A program made the position numbers and the translations under genes. The notes under the pieces are model-generated. The model was given only the letters and a program-made list of their open reading frames with translations, ran no database searches and was not told the origin of the DNA. This document shows positions 1 through 12,010 of a stretch of DNA of 64,000 nucleotides, piece after piece; positions within the stretch are counted from its first letter, which is position 1; each line of letters starts with the position of its first letter. This stretch comes from Liriodendron chinense. Its lineage: Eukaryota > Streptophyta > Magnoliopsida > Magnoliales > Magnoliaceae. Location: positions 1,805,050-1,869,049 of the forward strand of contig ML058459.1 in assembly GCA_003013855.2 (NCBI GenBank), in the 5' to 3' direction.

Positions 1-8
1 TCTCTTAT

Positions 9-11
<3 letters not shown>

Positions 12-51
<40 letters not shown>

Positions 52-100
52 TTAACCCTAAACAACCTTAACCCTAGCTTACCATGTTGTTTAGGGTTAA

Positions 101-140
<40 letters not shown>
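12..140. repeat. Inverted repeat of (GA)n/(TC)n with telomere-like core
   Basis: A left arm of about 35 bp of GA repeats followed by 20 bp ending at 66 is mirrored by a right arm starting at 86, in which the same 20 bp is followed by a TC run. The 20 bp arms (47-66 and 86-105) are perfect reverse complements around a 19 bp loop. Each arm holds one AACCCTAAA/TTTAGGGTT word, the plant telomere unit or telo-box. The loop has a third CCTTAACCCTA copy. This could fold into a long hairpin. It is not a telomere, since there is no tandem CCCTAAA array. Confidence 0.85.
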
Positions 141-148
<8 letters not shown>

Positions 149-1639
149 GTGGCACAATCACAATGAAGCACCCACTGCACAACAACCTTCTCTCTCTCAT
201 CTCCCCTTTCTCGACAACCTTACTCGAATGTATAAAAAGGGCACTCCATTCGCATGATAAAAATGCTCTATACCTCTTTCCTCTCCGTGAAATCAATCTC
301 CATCGATATCCAATACCCTGACAACAGCCTCACTATGCCTAACTTCATAGCTGTTTATTCTCCATCGTACGTGAAGATCCTATGTACCCCTATTCATCAT
401 CGTTTGGAACCATCCACTTATTAGTATTCATTAGTTTGGTATCTTTATGTTTTATATTTTTTAATATTATGCCATGGATAGTCAATGATTGTGGAGAGTT
501 GTGGTCTATAAATATCAATACCCTCTTGAGCCATAACTAACACAAATACTTAGGACACATCTTCAAACATCATATTTCAAAATGTACGATCTCTTGTGTT
601 TAGGGCTGGCTTGGATCGGGATGGAAGGTCTCTCCAACATCAGGAACCAACTTTTTGTCGGTTATGCCTTTGCATTTACCCTACATAGGAGTGTAAGTGT
701 GTCATGAATATATGATCTTAGTATTGGACCTTTGGATACCTACATTGGAGGATTAAATTCATGTCAATAGTCTAGAGGGACATCAGCTTGGACTATGATA
801 ATGTGATCAATGACTTGATGTTACATGATAATTAATCCTTAAACTTAAGGACATGTGAGGTTTATGATCTTAATTGAGCGACTTGGCTCACATTACAAGT
901 TTTTTAGAGGCTATTGAAATTAGGTGATACCGGGTACGTCCATCAGGATTCATTGGTTCTTACCTGTGCTAACATGTAATCTACTAGGTTTACCTAAGGA
1001 CTGGTTATATGGCTAGATCCAATTAGATTACAGACCCATCAAGTGATTTTATAGATGAGCCTGCACTTAAAATATTTTAATTGGTTTTATGAAGATTTTC
1101 AATAGTTAAAATTTTGTTTTAACCATTAAAACTATTTTTATCAAACTTAATGATGACCAAGTGGTTAGATCTGATAATCCACTATTTAATTATCATGAGA
1201 TTTAGATCTATGGTGGATAGTTATGATAGTGGAGGAATTAAATCATTAGCATATACATGTTAAGATGGATCATCAGGCTTTCCTCACAGTTGAGTATTGT
1301 AAGAACTCAATTTTTTTTATGGCCGAGCATGTACATGAGTGTACACACACACGTGTGCGTGCACGCACGCACACTTTTACACAATACTATGAACATGTGG
1401 TCACTAATCCGAACTGATTACGTTTACCCTCATAAGCACTTTAGGTTACTCAATGACCCATTTTAGGATATCCATACATCACCCTTAGATCAATCACCAC
1501 CAAACAAAACGAGACTCTACAATTAAACTTCAAATATTCTTCATCCCTTGATCATATGCCTAGCCCAACCATTGGACCATGTTCACGGTGTGGATTGCCC
1601 GTTGTACGGCACAAGTGGGTCCCAAATAGTAATGTTTTA

Positions 1640-1691
<52 letters not shown>

Positions 1692-2880
1692 CATTGAGTT
1701 CGGCTAGCGCTGGTTGACCGAGCGCTTACCAAAACTTGAAAGATCTCCATCTTCTCCATTTTCCTTGCTGGCTCAAATGATCGGATCAGCGCAACCACAA
1801 CGATCCAAATCATTCCTCTTGGCAGAACCCATGATCAAATCCAAATCATCAATTCGACCCAAATTCGTGAGAAATCTACAACTTTAGTTGCCCCTTGATC
1901 AGAAACCCTTGGTGCGGCCCACATGAAACTGAGATCTACATGCTTTTCAGCTGTTAACCAATCTAGACTTAGCAAATCTAATGGATGGCATGGATTGTCC
2001 CATGCATCAGGACGGACCCCACATCACCACTTGTGTCTTCCACATGGTGTTTCACAGAATCGGAAGTTGAAAACCACCCCGCGCACGCAAGAAGCGCTTA
2101 AACCCATTCTTCTCTCAGAATCTATTCCGCATTTGAAAATCCAATTCGGCAACAATCCATGTGACACTTTTTCAATGAATCCAGACCACCCATTCATTTA
2201 ATCTCAACCCTTGAACAACTCGACACCCAGATATGCCTCTCATTGTAACTATTGGGCTCTTCTTGAGCGTGTTTTGTCACAACATGCAGCTACACCATGA
2301 AGCTTTAAGATTTTTTAATCCTAACCAATGAAACCATTTCATCAAAGTTACGAATGCCTAAAAATTACAGTCGAATTGTTTTGCGAAAGAATCCACCCAC
2401 TACACGCCTCACTCCCTATTTCAAGGTAAGATAGCCGGAAACCCTAAAGCTTAAACCCACCAATTCAAAAACATCAAAGCTTTGACCTGTAGCATTCCTA
2501 AGCTCTCCTACATCGAACTTCATCACCTAAAAGAAGCAGAATCCTTAGATCTTTGTCCTACATCAATCTATCATTAGAGGTGGTCTCTTTTTCTCCATCA
2601 AACTTATGTCGGCTGCACCATCTAACGGTTGTATCTAAAACTATTTCACGTATCAGGTATTTTCTTACTACTTTATAATCACAAACACATACCTAGGATT
2701 TGGATATGAAGTTGTGTAAATTCCCTATATACAGAAACGATTCTACGTGCATAGAAATGGTGTAGGCAAGATCTTGAGTCGATTTAGAAACCCAACGAAA
2801 CCGTGTTCGTTTAATTATTCACGACTCGCATTAAACTCTCTAGTTCCTCTTCATCGATTAATCAGGTAATCAAATCATCG
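141..2880. other. Non-coding AT-rich DNA, no gene seen
   Basis: No reading frame here resembles a protein I know, and the open frames are under 95 codons with no recognisable domain. A TATAAAAAGG word at 231-240 follows a CT-rich stretch and could be a core promoter, but nothing downstream supports a transcript. A mixed CA/GT and GCAC simple repeat lies near 1,345-1,373. Confidence 0.5.
1642..1689. repeat. (TA)n microsatellite
   Basis: An almost pure run of about 24 TA dinucleotides sits in non-coding DNA. It is likely to be length-variable between individuals. Confidence 0.95.
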
Positions 2881-3484
2881 ACGCATTGAAATTGTATGAG
2901 TAGTCTAACATGACACCAACACGCTATGTATTGTAAAAGCTTGGCGGAGCTAAAAATCACAGCTAAGTCCTAGAGGGTGGGTGATTGGGATCATATAAAA
3001 ATTCATGCCTTAATTAAAATGAATCTACAAATTAAAATTTTAATTTTAATTAAAGCAAGTAACACTTAGTCTTCCAAGCCAAGTGAGTCTAATCACATAT
3101 ACTACCATATATGCATAGTGAAATACAACTTTTGTGGGAAATAATAATTAAGTGTCTAGCATACAATTCATTCAAGCATTCATTCTATTCAACCAATTAA
3201 GCACATAAGTATAAATATGAAATGTATACAAATTACAATCACAAACACAAGCATGTATTGTGGTTCAGTTTCCCTACTCCACTCTCGACTTCCACGCTCT
3301 TCCCTCGAGTGCACTGGATTCATTATAGGAGTTTCAATAGGTTCCTCCAAACTAAGGAGTTTTAACTAGGTTCCTCCTAACCTTTACAATCCCATACAAG
3401 GACCAGGTCTTACACAAGAACATATATGTATGCATTCGTGTTGGTGGACTATGTACTCACACATGTCGGTGGCTCCCGCGGAGA
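2880..3484. repeat. Repeat family R1, copy 1, left part
   Basis: This stretch is collinear, by shared words, with 29,743-30,300. Both copies have TTGAAATTG near the start, then a TAGTCTAACA(T/C)GACAC word, a '(C)CTAG(A/G)GGG' G-rich spot, a block around 'AGTGAGTCTAATCA / AGTGGGTCCAATCA', and 'ACAAGCATGTATTGTGGTTC / ACAAGGATGTATAGTGGTTC' followed by CTACTCCACTC. It looks like the non-coding or LTR part of an LTR retrotransposon, but no coding domain shows the lineage. It continues at 6,738 after a transposon insertion. Confidence 0.55.
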
Positions 3485-3489
3485 CTAAG

Positions 3490-6400
3490 GTGGTGTTTGG
3501 TAAACTGAAAAATTAAGTCTGAAAATTAATTTAAGTGCTGAAAGCTTAAAATGCTGAATTTTAGTACTAATAAGTACTGAAGAATCTGTTTGGTAATTTT
3601 TTTTCTGAAAAAAGCCCTGATATCTAAAATTAAGTATTTTTTGCATAAAAATCTGTTTGGCAAGCACAAGTCATAAATGTCTGAAAATTGACAATTTGTC
3701 ATATTTGCCCTTATTGTCTCAATTCTATCTTCTATATAGTATGAGACAAAATATGTTATTTTCATGCCACAAAATTTGGCATACCTATACCCAATTCATA
3801 TACATCTCTCAAACATAATATTATTTTTCTTAATAGAATAATCATAACCATTTGATTAGTATCCTTGAATTGGATAACTAAACATCTCATATTTAATTAA
3901 TAAAGGTTGATTTAAAAGTTATGATCATCTAATATTTATTATTATTATTATTATTATTTACATAATCCATCCATAGTGGGCTTATGTTGACAACATTGTT
4001 GATCATAAAACCAATAGGCTCAACTACATGAACAAAACTCGAGATATGAACAATACTCACGTGGAGCATCATAGAACTCCCCTTATCAAGAGATAACTCA
4101 CAACGTATAACAATGTAGCATACTAGTAGACATTGGGCCTTTCATCTCTAGGGCTCCTTACAACATGCTTTTGGTTTGATAACCTCAATAATAATAATAA
4201 TAATAATAATATAAAAAAAAATGCTTTGGTTAAAAAAATTCTTGTCCCGTCAAATGAATGGGCCACACACATATAAAATTTTATCTGATGGGCATATTGG
4301 CCACTATATTTTTATCATCCATCATTCAACAATTGCCAGGTGAGACCGTCACAACCATCTAATTGATGACATTCAATCACCACTTTTTCTGCGTTGTGGC
4401 CCACTTAAGATTTGGATTGACATTTTTTTTTGTCTCATGCCCTAAAATAAGTAGGCAAAATGGATGGACGGTGTGGATAAAACACATAGATCATAGTGGG
4501 GCCCACCAATCACCTTCATTTACAATCTATTTAACCTACGCTTGAATGATATTCCCTTTGCTTTAAAAAAAAAAAAAAAAAAAAATTGAAATGGTCCAAC
4601 TTGATGTCAATGTGAAACCCCTGCCATCCCACCATTTTGCCAGCTTATTTCATGGAATGAGCCAAAAAAAAGAAAAGAAAAGAGGGAAATCCAAATCTCA
4701 GGTGGATCGCACCGTAGGAAACTGTATGCCCATCATTAAAAGCTTCTTGGGGCAAAGAAGTTTTGGATCAAGCTGATATTTATGCTTTCCCTTCATACAG
4801 TTCTGTGTGACCTCATGAATAGGTTGTATGGCAAATAAGCATCACGTGGGCCACAGGAACTTTTCAACTGTAGGAATTCATTCCCTACTGCTTGATTACT
4901 ATGGTGTGGTGTGGTACCCTTGAGCCATTAATCTGCCTCTTTGTTGGGCTCATGCCCTAAGTTGATCTGGAAAAATGGATGGACGGCGTGGATAAAACAT
5001 GGCAGGCTCTAAAGACCCATTGACAGGACCGTCCATCTCTTGATTCTTGCTAGGTCGTGGTGGGGGTAATGCCCAATCTGCGCACGGTAGTCGAAGTATG
5101 CAAGGGATCAGATTAGATGCGACCTTACGCCTCACCCAAGAAGGTACAACCCTTACCGTGGGGCCCACTTTGATGTGAGTATTCTATATCCACCCTGTCC
5201 ATCCGTTTTTTACATACCATTTTAGTACATAAGCCCCAAAAAGAAAAAGATACGATCTAAAGTGGACCATGCTATTTGGAAAGAGTGGTGATTGAACGCA
5301 CAAACATTAAAAACTTTTTAAAGCACACTGTAATGTTTATTTTCCATCTAACCTGTTGATAAGATTGAAAAACCTGGATAAAGGAGAAAAAACAAATATC
5401 AGCTTGATCCAAAACTTTTGTGGCCCAGTAATGATCAATTATCACTATTTCCTATGGTATGGTCCACCTGAGAATTGAATCTACTTCAATTTTGGGCTCA
5501 TGACATAAACGGATCTGAAAAAACATATGAACAGTGTGGATGCAGAACACACACATAAAGGTGGGCCCAAATGTAAGGTCTGCATTGTCTTGGTTGAGGC
5601 CGGGCGCACCTAATTAGCTCTTGTCCAATGTTGACGTGGCAAAGTCCTGCCGGCTCCAACATGATGTTTGTGTTAGATCTACACTGTCTATCCATTTTTT
5701 CAGATCATTTTGGGTCATGAGCCAAAAAATAAGGCAGATCCAAAACTCAACAGTAGAAAAAATATTTCAACGGTAGATATTTCTTTCCTCACTTTTCCCA
5801 TCTTGTATGGCCCACTTGAGTTTCTGATCTGCCTCATTTTTGGCATGAAGTCTTAAAATGAGCTGGAAAAACGGATGAATGGAGTATACTTCTCCTAAAC
5901 ATCACGGTGGCCCACATAACAACCCAACTCAGCACCTAGCTACCCAACGTAACGCGTTTCAGAAGGAAATCTATATATGCCAAGTTCGATAAGGTGTTCA
6001 CGTGATGAAGTTTTGTGGGCCCTACCACGATGCATGTGTTATATCCACACCATCCATCCCTTTTTTTAGATCATCGTAGGTCATGAGGCAAAAAAATGAG
6101 TCAGATCCAATGCTCAAGTGGACCACACCATAAAAAGCAGTGGGAATTGAATGCCTAATATTAAAAACTTCCTCCGGGCCACAGAAGTTTTGAATGAAGC
6201 TAATATTTTTGCTTTCCCTTAATCCATGTGTGTGTCACCTTATAAACAGATTTGATGGAAAATAAACATTTTGGTGGTCCCTAGGAAGGTTTCAACGATG
6301 GGTGTCATGATCCCCACAGTTTCTTGTGGTGCGGTCCACTTGAGCTATCAGTTTGCCTCATTTTTTTGTCTCATGCCCATAAATGATTTTGCAAAATGGA

Positions 6401-6732
6401 TGAATGGTGTGGATATAAAGCATGCATAATGATGGGCCAAAAAACTTTGCCGCATCAACTCAACTTTTATCTCATGCAAAAGCCCGCATAAGCTTCCAAC
6501 GAAGGGGCAAAATTGTCATTTATAAAAAAAAGTTTAAATCAAAATCACTTGCCACTTTCCGCGTTAAGTCTTAAGCTAAAGAAGGAAAGCTTAAAAAATT
6601 CTTATTTTTTTAGTGAAATTTTCAATTAAGCTCTTAAATTTTTTGATTTACCAAACAATATAAATCCCGAAAATCACTGAAAACATGTCATTTCAATGAT
6701 AAGTGCCAGAAATAACTTTTACCAAACAGGCC
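3490..6732. mobile_element. 3.2 kb non-autonomous TIR transposon inserted in R1 copy 1
   Basis: The left end GTGGTGTTTGGTAAA and the reverse complement of the right end, GGCCTGTTTGGTAAA, share a TGTTTGGTAAA core. Both ends are flanked by CTAAG (3,485-3,489 and 6,733-6,737), a likely 5 bp target duplication, and R1 resumes on the far side. The interior has no transposase. It is built from a degenerate ~100 bp cassette in both orientations (see 4,390-6,440). A 24 bp A run lies near 4,563 and TTA/AAT repeats near 3,941 and 4,190. The superfamily is not settled: the TGTTTGGTAAA end recalls hAT or PIF elements, but a 5 bp duplication is atypical for either. Confidence 0.7.
4390..6440. repeat. Alternating direct/inverted ~100 bp cassettes inside the TIR element
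   Basis: A unit reading roughly 'tggtccacttgag...tgcctcatttttgg...catg...aaaatgga tgaacggtgtggat' occurs near 4,393-4,500, 4,905-5,005, 5,460-5,545, 5,810-5,900 and 6,330-6,440. The same unit in reverse complement (gtgttatatccacaccatccatccc...gatcat...) occurs near 5,170-5,280, 5,660-5,770 and 6,030-6,130. Related cassettes recur at 59,745-60,180. Inverted pairs could fold into long imperfect hairpins. Confidence 0.65.
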
Positions 6733-6737
6733 CTAAG

Positions 6738-7960
6738 TTGGTTTTCTATTGACTAACCAACAACCACTAGCGGTCCTAGTGTAAGGCTCTACATTTACTC
6801 CCGCTGGAGGCTCCCCTTGGAGACTAACATATACACACCCATGTTCAGTGGCTCTCCTTGGAAACTTTCAATTCAGCCCTACACAAGAGCATATGTCCTA
6901 CATAAGAACCTATCGATTTTGACAATTCAAACTCTCATACTTAGTCCTACACAAGGAAAGAGCATGAATTTAATTCTTACAAATGAAAACTTACTTGTCA
7001 GATTGAGCCCATTTTTACATGATGTTCTTGAGATGCTTTTTCATGTTCTCTTGTGCTTGAATCCGCAACTCAATTGCTCCCCCAAACTTTAATGTTAATC
7101 TTCTTCAGCTTCAATAGTCGACTTGCCTTGCATGTGATGCTCCAACGAGATGACTAAGGCAAAGGGAGGTAGGTGAAATCCTCTACAACTAATGAGAAGG
7201 TTGTTGCCTAGAGGGATTCACCTAGATGGGTCTCTCTAGAGAATTAAGACAATGAATATGCCTATTTGCAAGTGTCTAACTCACTGGAGAATGAGGGAGA
7301 TCAAGTTCATCTTCATTGGATCTTAGAATGCTCTAACTTGCGGTGAATCATAAGGAAAATGACTTGGATCTCCTAGGATTAGAGAGCCTAATGATGTAGA
7401 GTTGTGATGTCTTCTAATGTACTAAAATTTCATCTCTCTAGCTAAGAAAATGAGCCAGATATATATAGGAACGGAGTTCCAACAGCTAGTTAACGGCTAG
7501 AAAACGGTCTTGTCGGATGGTACTAAGACAGGTTTGGATGGTCCTTCAGAATGCTGAACTTTGTATGTTATGAGCATTGTCGGACGGTCTAACTCCTTTA
7601 TCGGACGATCTAACCAGTCAGTCGGATGGTCCGACTGGAGGTTCGGATGATCCGATTGTGGTCCATTTTCCTGTTAAACAATTTTGACCGTTTTCAAACT
7701 TCGTCCTTGTTCACTCGATAGGTCGATCGAATGCACCCCAAGACATGTTGTTTGAGCAGTTTGTTTACATCAACTTGAGGCCTCTAATGCCTTACATATT
7801 ATGGGTCTTTTGGGACTCATAAGACTAGTGAAAGATGACTAAAGGTTTGCCTATTGGGTTTAAGTCATCAAGAGGCTAAGGGTTGTTTTGGGTCAAGGGT
7901 TAGGGTCACCAAGGCACCTCATTTACATGTTTCTTCATCCTCATGTAGTGATATGATCAT
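6738..7960. repeat. Repeat family R1, copy 1, right part
   Basis: R1 resumes here after the transposon. Shared words with 30,360-30,770 include 'GTGGCTC(T/C)CC(T)TGGAGACT', 'CTTACTT(G/A)TCAGATTGAGCCC' and 'CGTGCTTGAATC(C/A)GC...GCTCCCCC'. Beyond 7,090 the other copy is cut, so the right border is uncertain. A cluster of TCGGATGGTCCGAC-like words at 7,510-7,665 resembles the short repeated motifs of LTR U3 regions. A putative 91-codon frame at 6,817 is not supported as a gene. Confidence 0.5.
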
Positions 7961-8173
7961 TGCACAATTTTTTGTCATACTGTGACTCATTAAGTTAACT
8001 CAGTGAGTCAACAACGTTATGTTCCATGGATTAACTTTAGAAACTAAAACCCTAGTGACATCGACCATAAGATTTCATTGAATCGCAGGGTTCCCTAGTC
8101 CGATTAGATCGGTATTTAGCCGAGCCATTTTTAAGACAATTCGTGTTCGTCGCACTAACTGAGCAAGTAAACA

Positions 8174-8661
8174 TTGCTTGGTTCATAGCAAAATCACACA
8201 GGAGATTTGAACCTTCATCAATTATTAAGAATCACAACAGGTAGGCAATTTACCCCATGTAGAGAATTATATGTTAATATAGTACACATTGAGTTGATAT
8301 TATTGTTCGCGAAATATTGAAAATATACATATCTATTCTTTTTGTATTGCAAGCTTTATTGGAGTTGATCACGGGTTATTATTGATTTATGAATCCCAAT
8401 TACATGATATCATTATTTTGCTTGGTTCTTAGCAAAATCACATAAGAGATTTGAACCTTCATAAGTTATTAAAAATCACAAATGGTAGGTGATCTACCCC
8501 ATGTCGAGAATTATATGTTAATACAATACACTGCTGAGTTGATATTATTGTTTGTGAAATATTAAAAATATGCATATCTGTTCTTTTTATATTGCACGCA
8601 TTATTAGAGTTGTTCAGGGGTGATTATTGATTTATGAATCCCAACCACATGATATCATTGT
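8174..8661. repeat. Two-copy tandem duplication, 244 bp unit
   Basis: The first unit, 8,174-8,417, begins TTGCTTGGTTCATAGCAAAA. The second, 8,418-8,661, begins TTGCTTGGTTCTTAGCAAAA. The copies stay collinear to their ends (ATGATATCATTATT and ATGATATCATTGTT) with scattered substitutions. It is AT-rich, and no coding function is seen. Confidence 0.85.
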
Positions 8662-8807
8662 TATACTTAGTTTCCATAGAAGTGCTGACTGCAGTATGTG
8701 GGTATGCTGATTCCATTTTGGAATGTATTATTCAATGGAATGTATGTGTGTTTAACCATCTTTTGTATACGAAACTTGTAGAATTATAAAATGTGTTGTA
8801 TAAGTCT

Positions 8808-9125
8808 TAACACGAGTGCTCTACCCTGGGTGATTCCCTAAAAGATTAGGGCACACATGGGTGCTCTGCTCAAGGTAATTCCCAAAAGATTATCACGAGT
8901 GCTCTGCCCAAATTAGCACACACGGGTTCTCTTCCCAAAGTCGCTCCCGAAATATTATCACAGGTGCTCTGCCCTGGGTAATTTCCTAAAAGATTAGCAC
9001 ACATGGGTGCTCTACCCTAGTTTACCCCCTAAAAGATTAAAACGTGGTGCTCTTCCCCGGATCACTCCCTAAAAGATATCACATGATGCTCTGCCTAGAG
9101 TCATTCTCTAAAAGATTATCATAAG
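8808..9125. repeat. Minisatellite, ~40 bp unit with TGCTCTGCCC core
   Basis: About eight imperfect units run head to tail, each with a 'GTGCTCTGCCC' core followed within 15-20 bp by 'CCCTAAAAGATTA'. Units vary by indels of a few bases. The array lies directly upstream of featureless DNA leading to the Copia LTR. Confidence 0.8.
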
Positions 9126-9419
9126 TAGTCTATTTTTTTAAGTTTATTCAATGATGATTACATTGGATTTTTTTTATTACTGGACTATGTTACATTTATA
9201 TGGAGTTCTAATTGTTTGGTAATTTGATTAAGTTTACTTTGAAATTGATCTCTAATCATTTCATTATATTGTGGTAAGGTAAATGTGTAAATCCCGAATT
9301 GGGTTAACGTCACCCTATTAAGTCATTATACTCAGTCTACTAAGCATTTTAGGTACTTGACTAGAATATTTTGAAGAAGTGGGCTATTATTATTAACATG
9401 GATTTGGATTGGACATAGA
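9126..9419. other. Non-coding AT-rich spacer
   Basis: No gene, RNA or clear repeat is seen between the minisatellite and the target site of the Copia element. Confidence 0.5.
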
Positions 9420-9424
9420 TCTAT

Positions 9425-10032
9425 TGTTGGATGGAGCCTTCAATCTGGATTCTCACAGGGGGTTTTGGGTGACCGACCGAGCTGTCGGGTGACCGAAACC
9501 ACCCAATTTATTACAAATTGGTCTCTAGACGATTTTTGGCTGGTTCGGGCGACCAAACTTAGAGCTCGGGCGACCGACAATATTCGAAATAAAATGTTAA
9601 AAATCTTTAGATAATTTTTATCAGTTTCGGGTGACTGAAGGATGGGTCAGGTGCCCGACCGAGCAACCAACTATGTTTGTCTCTGTTATACAAAATGCGC
9701 GATTTTGAGCTAATTGTTTCTATTTTTTGTTATTGCTTATAAAGTAGGTATAATTGGGTTACAGGGTATTTAAGATTTTTCTAAACGGGTTTAGGGTTAT
9801 GAGATAGAGTTTTGGTAAGAGAGAGCTTGGGTTTTATCTTGAGTTTTGCTTTATTGGCTTGTTCATCTCTTGTATACTTCTGCAGTTAAAGTGTAGATCG
9901 GTTCGTGCCATGGTTTTTTTTCTGTAAGGGTTTTTCGACGTAAAAATTCAGATTGTTTGCATTGTGATTGCTTGTTCACTATATAGTTTTTCCATTTGAT
10001 TCTCCTCTGTGCTTCCGCAAGATTTCCCAACA
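9425..10032 (+). repeat. Copia 5' LTR
   Basis: 608 bp, TG...CA, collinear with 24,064-24,648. U3 holds GGGTGACCGACCGAG-like words repeated several times. The TATATATA of the 3' LTR is not preserved here: the matching place reads GGGTTACAGGGTATTTAAG, and extra bases follow it. This LTR promoter is therefore probably damaged. Confidence 0.9.
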
Positions 10033-10034
10033 AG

Positions 10035-10047
10035 TGGTATCATAGCT
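10035..10047 (+). other. Copia primer-binding site (tRNA-iMet)
   Basis: TGGTATCATAGCT begins two bases after the LTR. Plant Copia elements typically carry TGGTATCAGAGC here, complementary to the 3' end of initiator tRNA-Met, so one base differs in the core. Confidence 0.85.
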
Positions 10048-10085
10048 TATGTTGGGATAGCAAATTTGAATTTGAGACAAGCATC

Positions 10086-10900
10086 ATGACATCTAGTATA
10101 AAGTTCGACGAGGAGAAATATTCTAGCAAAAATAACTTTAAACTATGGAAGGTGAAGATAGAAGGCCTTCTAATTCAATAAGGGCTCAAAGAAGCACTTG
10201 GGAAGCGAGCGGAATCTAAGTTAGAAGAAGATTGGAACAAGCTCGACAAGAAGGCCAAGATCTCTATCCAATTTTGCCTGATAGATGCGTCCTCTACAAT
10301 GTCATGAGGGAGAAGACGATGGCTAATATATGGGTGAAGCTAAAGAACGTTTACACGAATAAATCTCTAAAGAATCGGTTGTATCTAATGCTCTAGTTTT
10401 TCAATCTGAAGAAAACGAAGGAGGTCGATGTTGAAGATCACATCAACACTTTTAACAGGCTCGTTTGTAAGTTATTGGACATGGAGAACAATTGAAGGAT
10501 GAATACCAGGTATGCATCTTGTTGAGTTTGCTTCCTGGCTCGTATGAGTCGTTCAAGGACTCCTTGTGCGCAGGGAGGGAGATCATCAACGTTGAGACTG
10601 CCATCTCTGCCTTTTAGTCGAAGGCCATGAGAAAGAAGAGAGGTGACGTAGGGTCATCTTTCGATGCACTGATTACGAGGGGGAGTAATTCTGATTGGGA
10701 TATGGATCCTCTCATTTGAGATCCAAGTCTAAAGGCAAGGGGAAGGGCAAGCTAAAGTGTTGGGCGTATGGTCAGACAGGACACATGAAATGGAATTGTA
10801 AGAATCCCAACTATAAGAAAGAGAAGACAAGTGAAACTTCAAGGGAGGCTAATATTGCAGCATCATTTGAGGGCGGTAATGATGTATGTGAGGTTTTGAT
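10086..10900 (+). pseudogene. Copia gag (UBN2-type) remnant with defective zinc knuckle
   Basis: This is the nucleocapsid/capsid precursor, which would package element RNA in cytoplasmic particles. It opens MTSSIKFDEEKYSS and reads like Tnt1-type gag, with a 'LWKVKIEGLLIQ*GL' helix and an 'EDWNKLDKKAKISI' stretch, then, after a frameshift near 10,290, a 'MREKTMANIWVKLKNVY' block and a 'LLSLLPGSYESFKDSL' block. In-frame stops occur at 10,179 and near 10,396, 10,492 and 10,616. The zinc knuckle at 10,758-10,799 should be C-x2-C-x4-H-x4-C, but its second Cys is Tyr (CWAYGQTGH). Even an unbroken version would have a compromised RNA-binding finger. Confidence 0.85.
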
Positions 10901-12010
10901 GATGTCAAAGTTGGGCTCTCTCAACGATGAGTGGGTCATGGATTCCGGAGCTTCGTATCACATGTGCCCTAATCAGAGTGTCTTTATTTCTTACATGGAG
11001 TATGAGGGTGGTTTAGTGTTTTTAGGCGAAGACTATACCTACAAAGTTGTAGGGATTGGATCATTGCACTTCAAGATGTTCGATGGGATCAAACAGACCA
11101 TGACAGAAGTTAGGCACGCTCTCAATTTGAAGAAAAATATGATTTCTCTTGGTGCACTTGAGGCAATGAAGTGCAAGTTCATCGGATTTTATCAGTTTTG
11201 CAAAGTTTCAAAAGGAGCTCTTGTAATCATTAAGGGATAGCGGCATGAAAATATTTATAGGTTGATTGAAAGTATTTCATCGAGTGGAGATGTAGTGACT
11301 GTAAAGGATTCCGTGTCTGCACGTATGTGGCATGCACGCTTGGGCCACATGAGCAAGCAGGGCATGAAGGTACTTTCTAATCGTTATTTGATTCCACTTT
11401 TTAAATGTATAGACTTTAGTGTATGCGAGGATTGCATGTATGGTATACAGTCTAGGTTGTCATTTAAAACGAGAAAACATGTTTGTAAATGGGTGTTGGA
11501 GTATGTCCACTCAGATGTATGGGGGCCATCACCCGTAGTTTCTGTTAAGGGGTCATCATGGTTCATGTCATTTATTGATGACTATAATAGCAAAGTATGG
11601 GTTTATTTTCTGAAAAATAAATTCGATGTTTTCACCACTTTCAAGCATTGGAAGGTTATGATGCAAAATCAGTCAGGGCAGAAGTTGAAAGTTTTGAGAA
11701 ATGATAACGGTGGAGAGTTCACTTCAGGAGAGTTTAATCAGTATTTTAAGGAAAAATGGATCGTAAGGCATAACACAGTGCACCACACACCAGAACAGAA
11801 TAGTGTGGTAGAGCAAATGAATCAGACTCTCTTTAAGAGAGCCCGGTGCATGCTAAGTAATGCTAGGTTGGGTAAAGAACTTTAGACTAAGGCTGTTAAC
11901 ACGTCTTGTTAACTAATAAATCGATCACCTTCGACGGCTATTGATTGTAAGATTTCAAAAGAAGTGTAGAGTGGGCATTTTATCAACTACTCAAGTTTGT
12001 GGGTGTTTGG
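10901..12010 (+). pseudogene. Copia protease and integrase, cut by Gypsy A
   Basis: The aspartic protease motif is DSGAS with the catalytic Asp at 10,941. Two long open stretches (10,695-11,240 and 11,262-11,885) are separated by one TAG. The second carries the integrase zinc domain (His24, His29, Cys55, Cys58 of that stretch) and the catalytic triad Asp85, Asp148 and Glu184, with the expected 35 residues between the last two. Further stops at 11,883, 11,909 and 11,968 precede the break at LWVFG, where the Gypsy entered. The next residues of the same motif (C-E-A) lie on the far side at 22,034. The order protease-integrase-RT marks it as Copia. Confidence 0.9.

Noticed and set aside
47..105. 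Telomere or interstitial telomeric repeat
   Set aside because: Only three isolated AACCCTA words and no tandem array. Better described as an inverted repeat.
231..240. TATA box of a host gene
   Set aside because: TATAAAAAGG is a good word, but no coding sequence or conserved leader follows.
1923..2201. 92-codon plus-strand frame as a host gene
   Set aside because: No domain recognised. Composition is like the flanking non-coding DNA.
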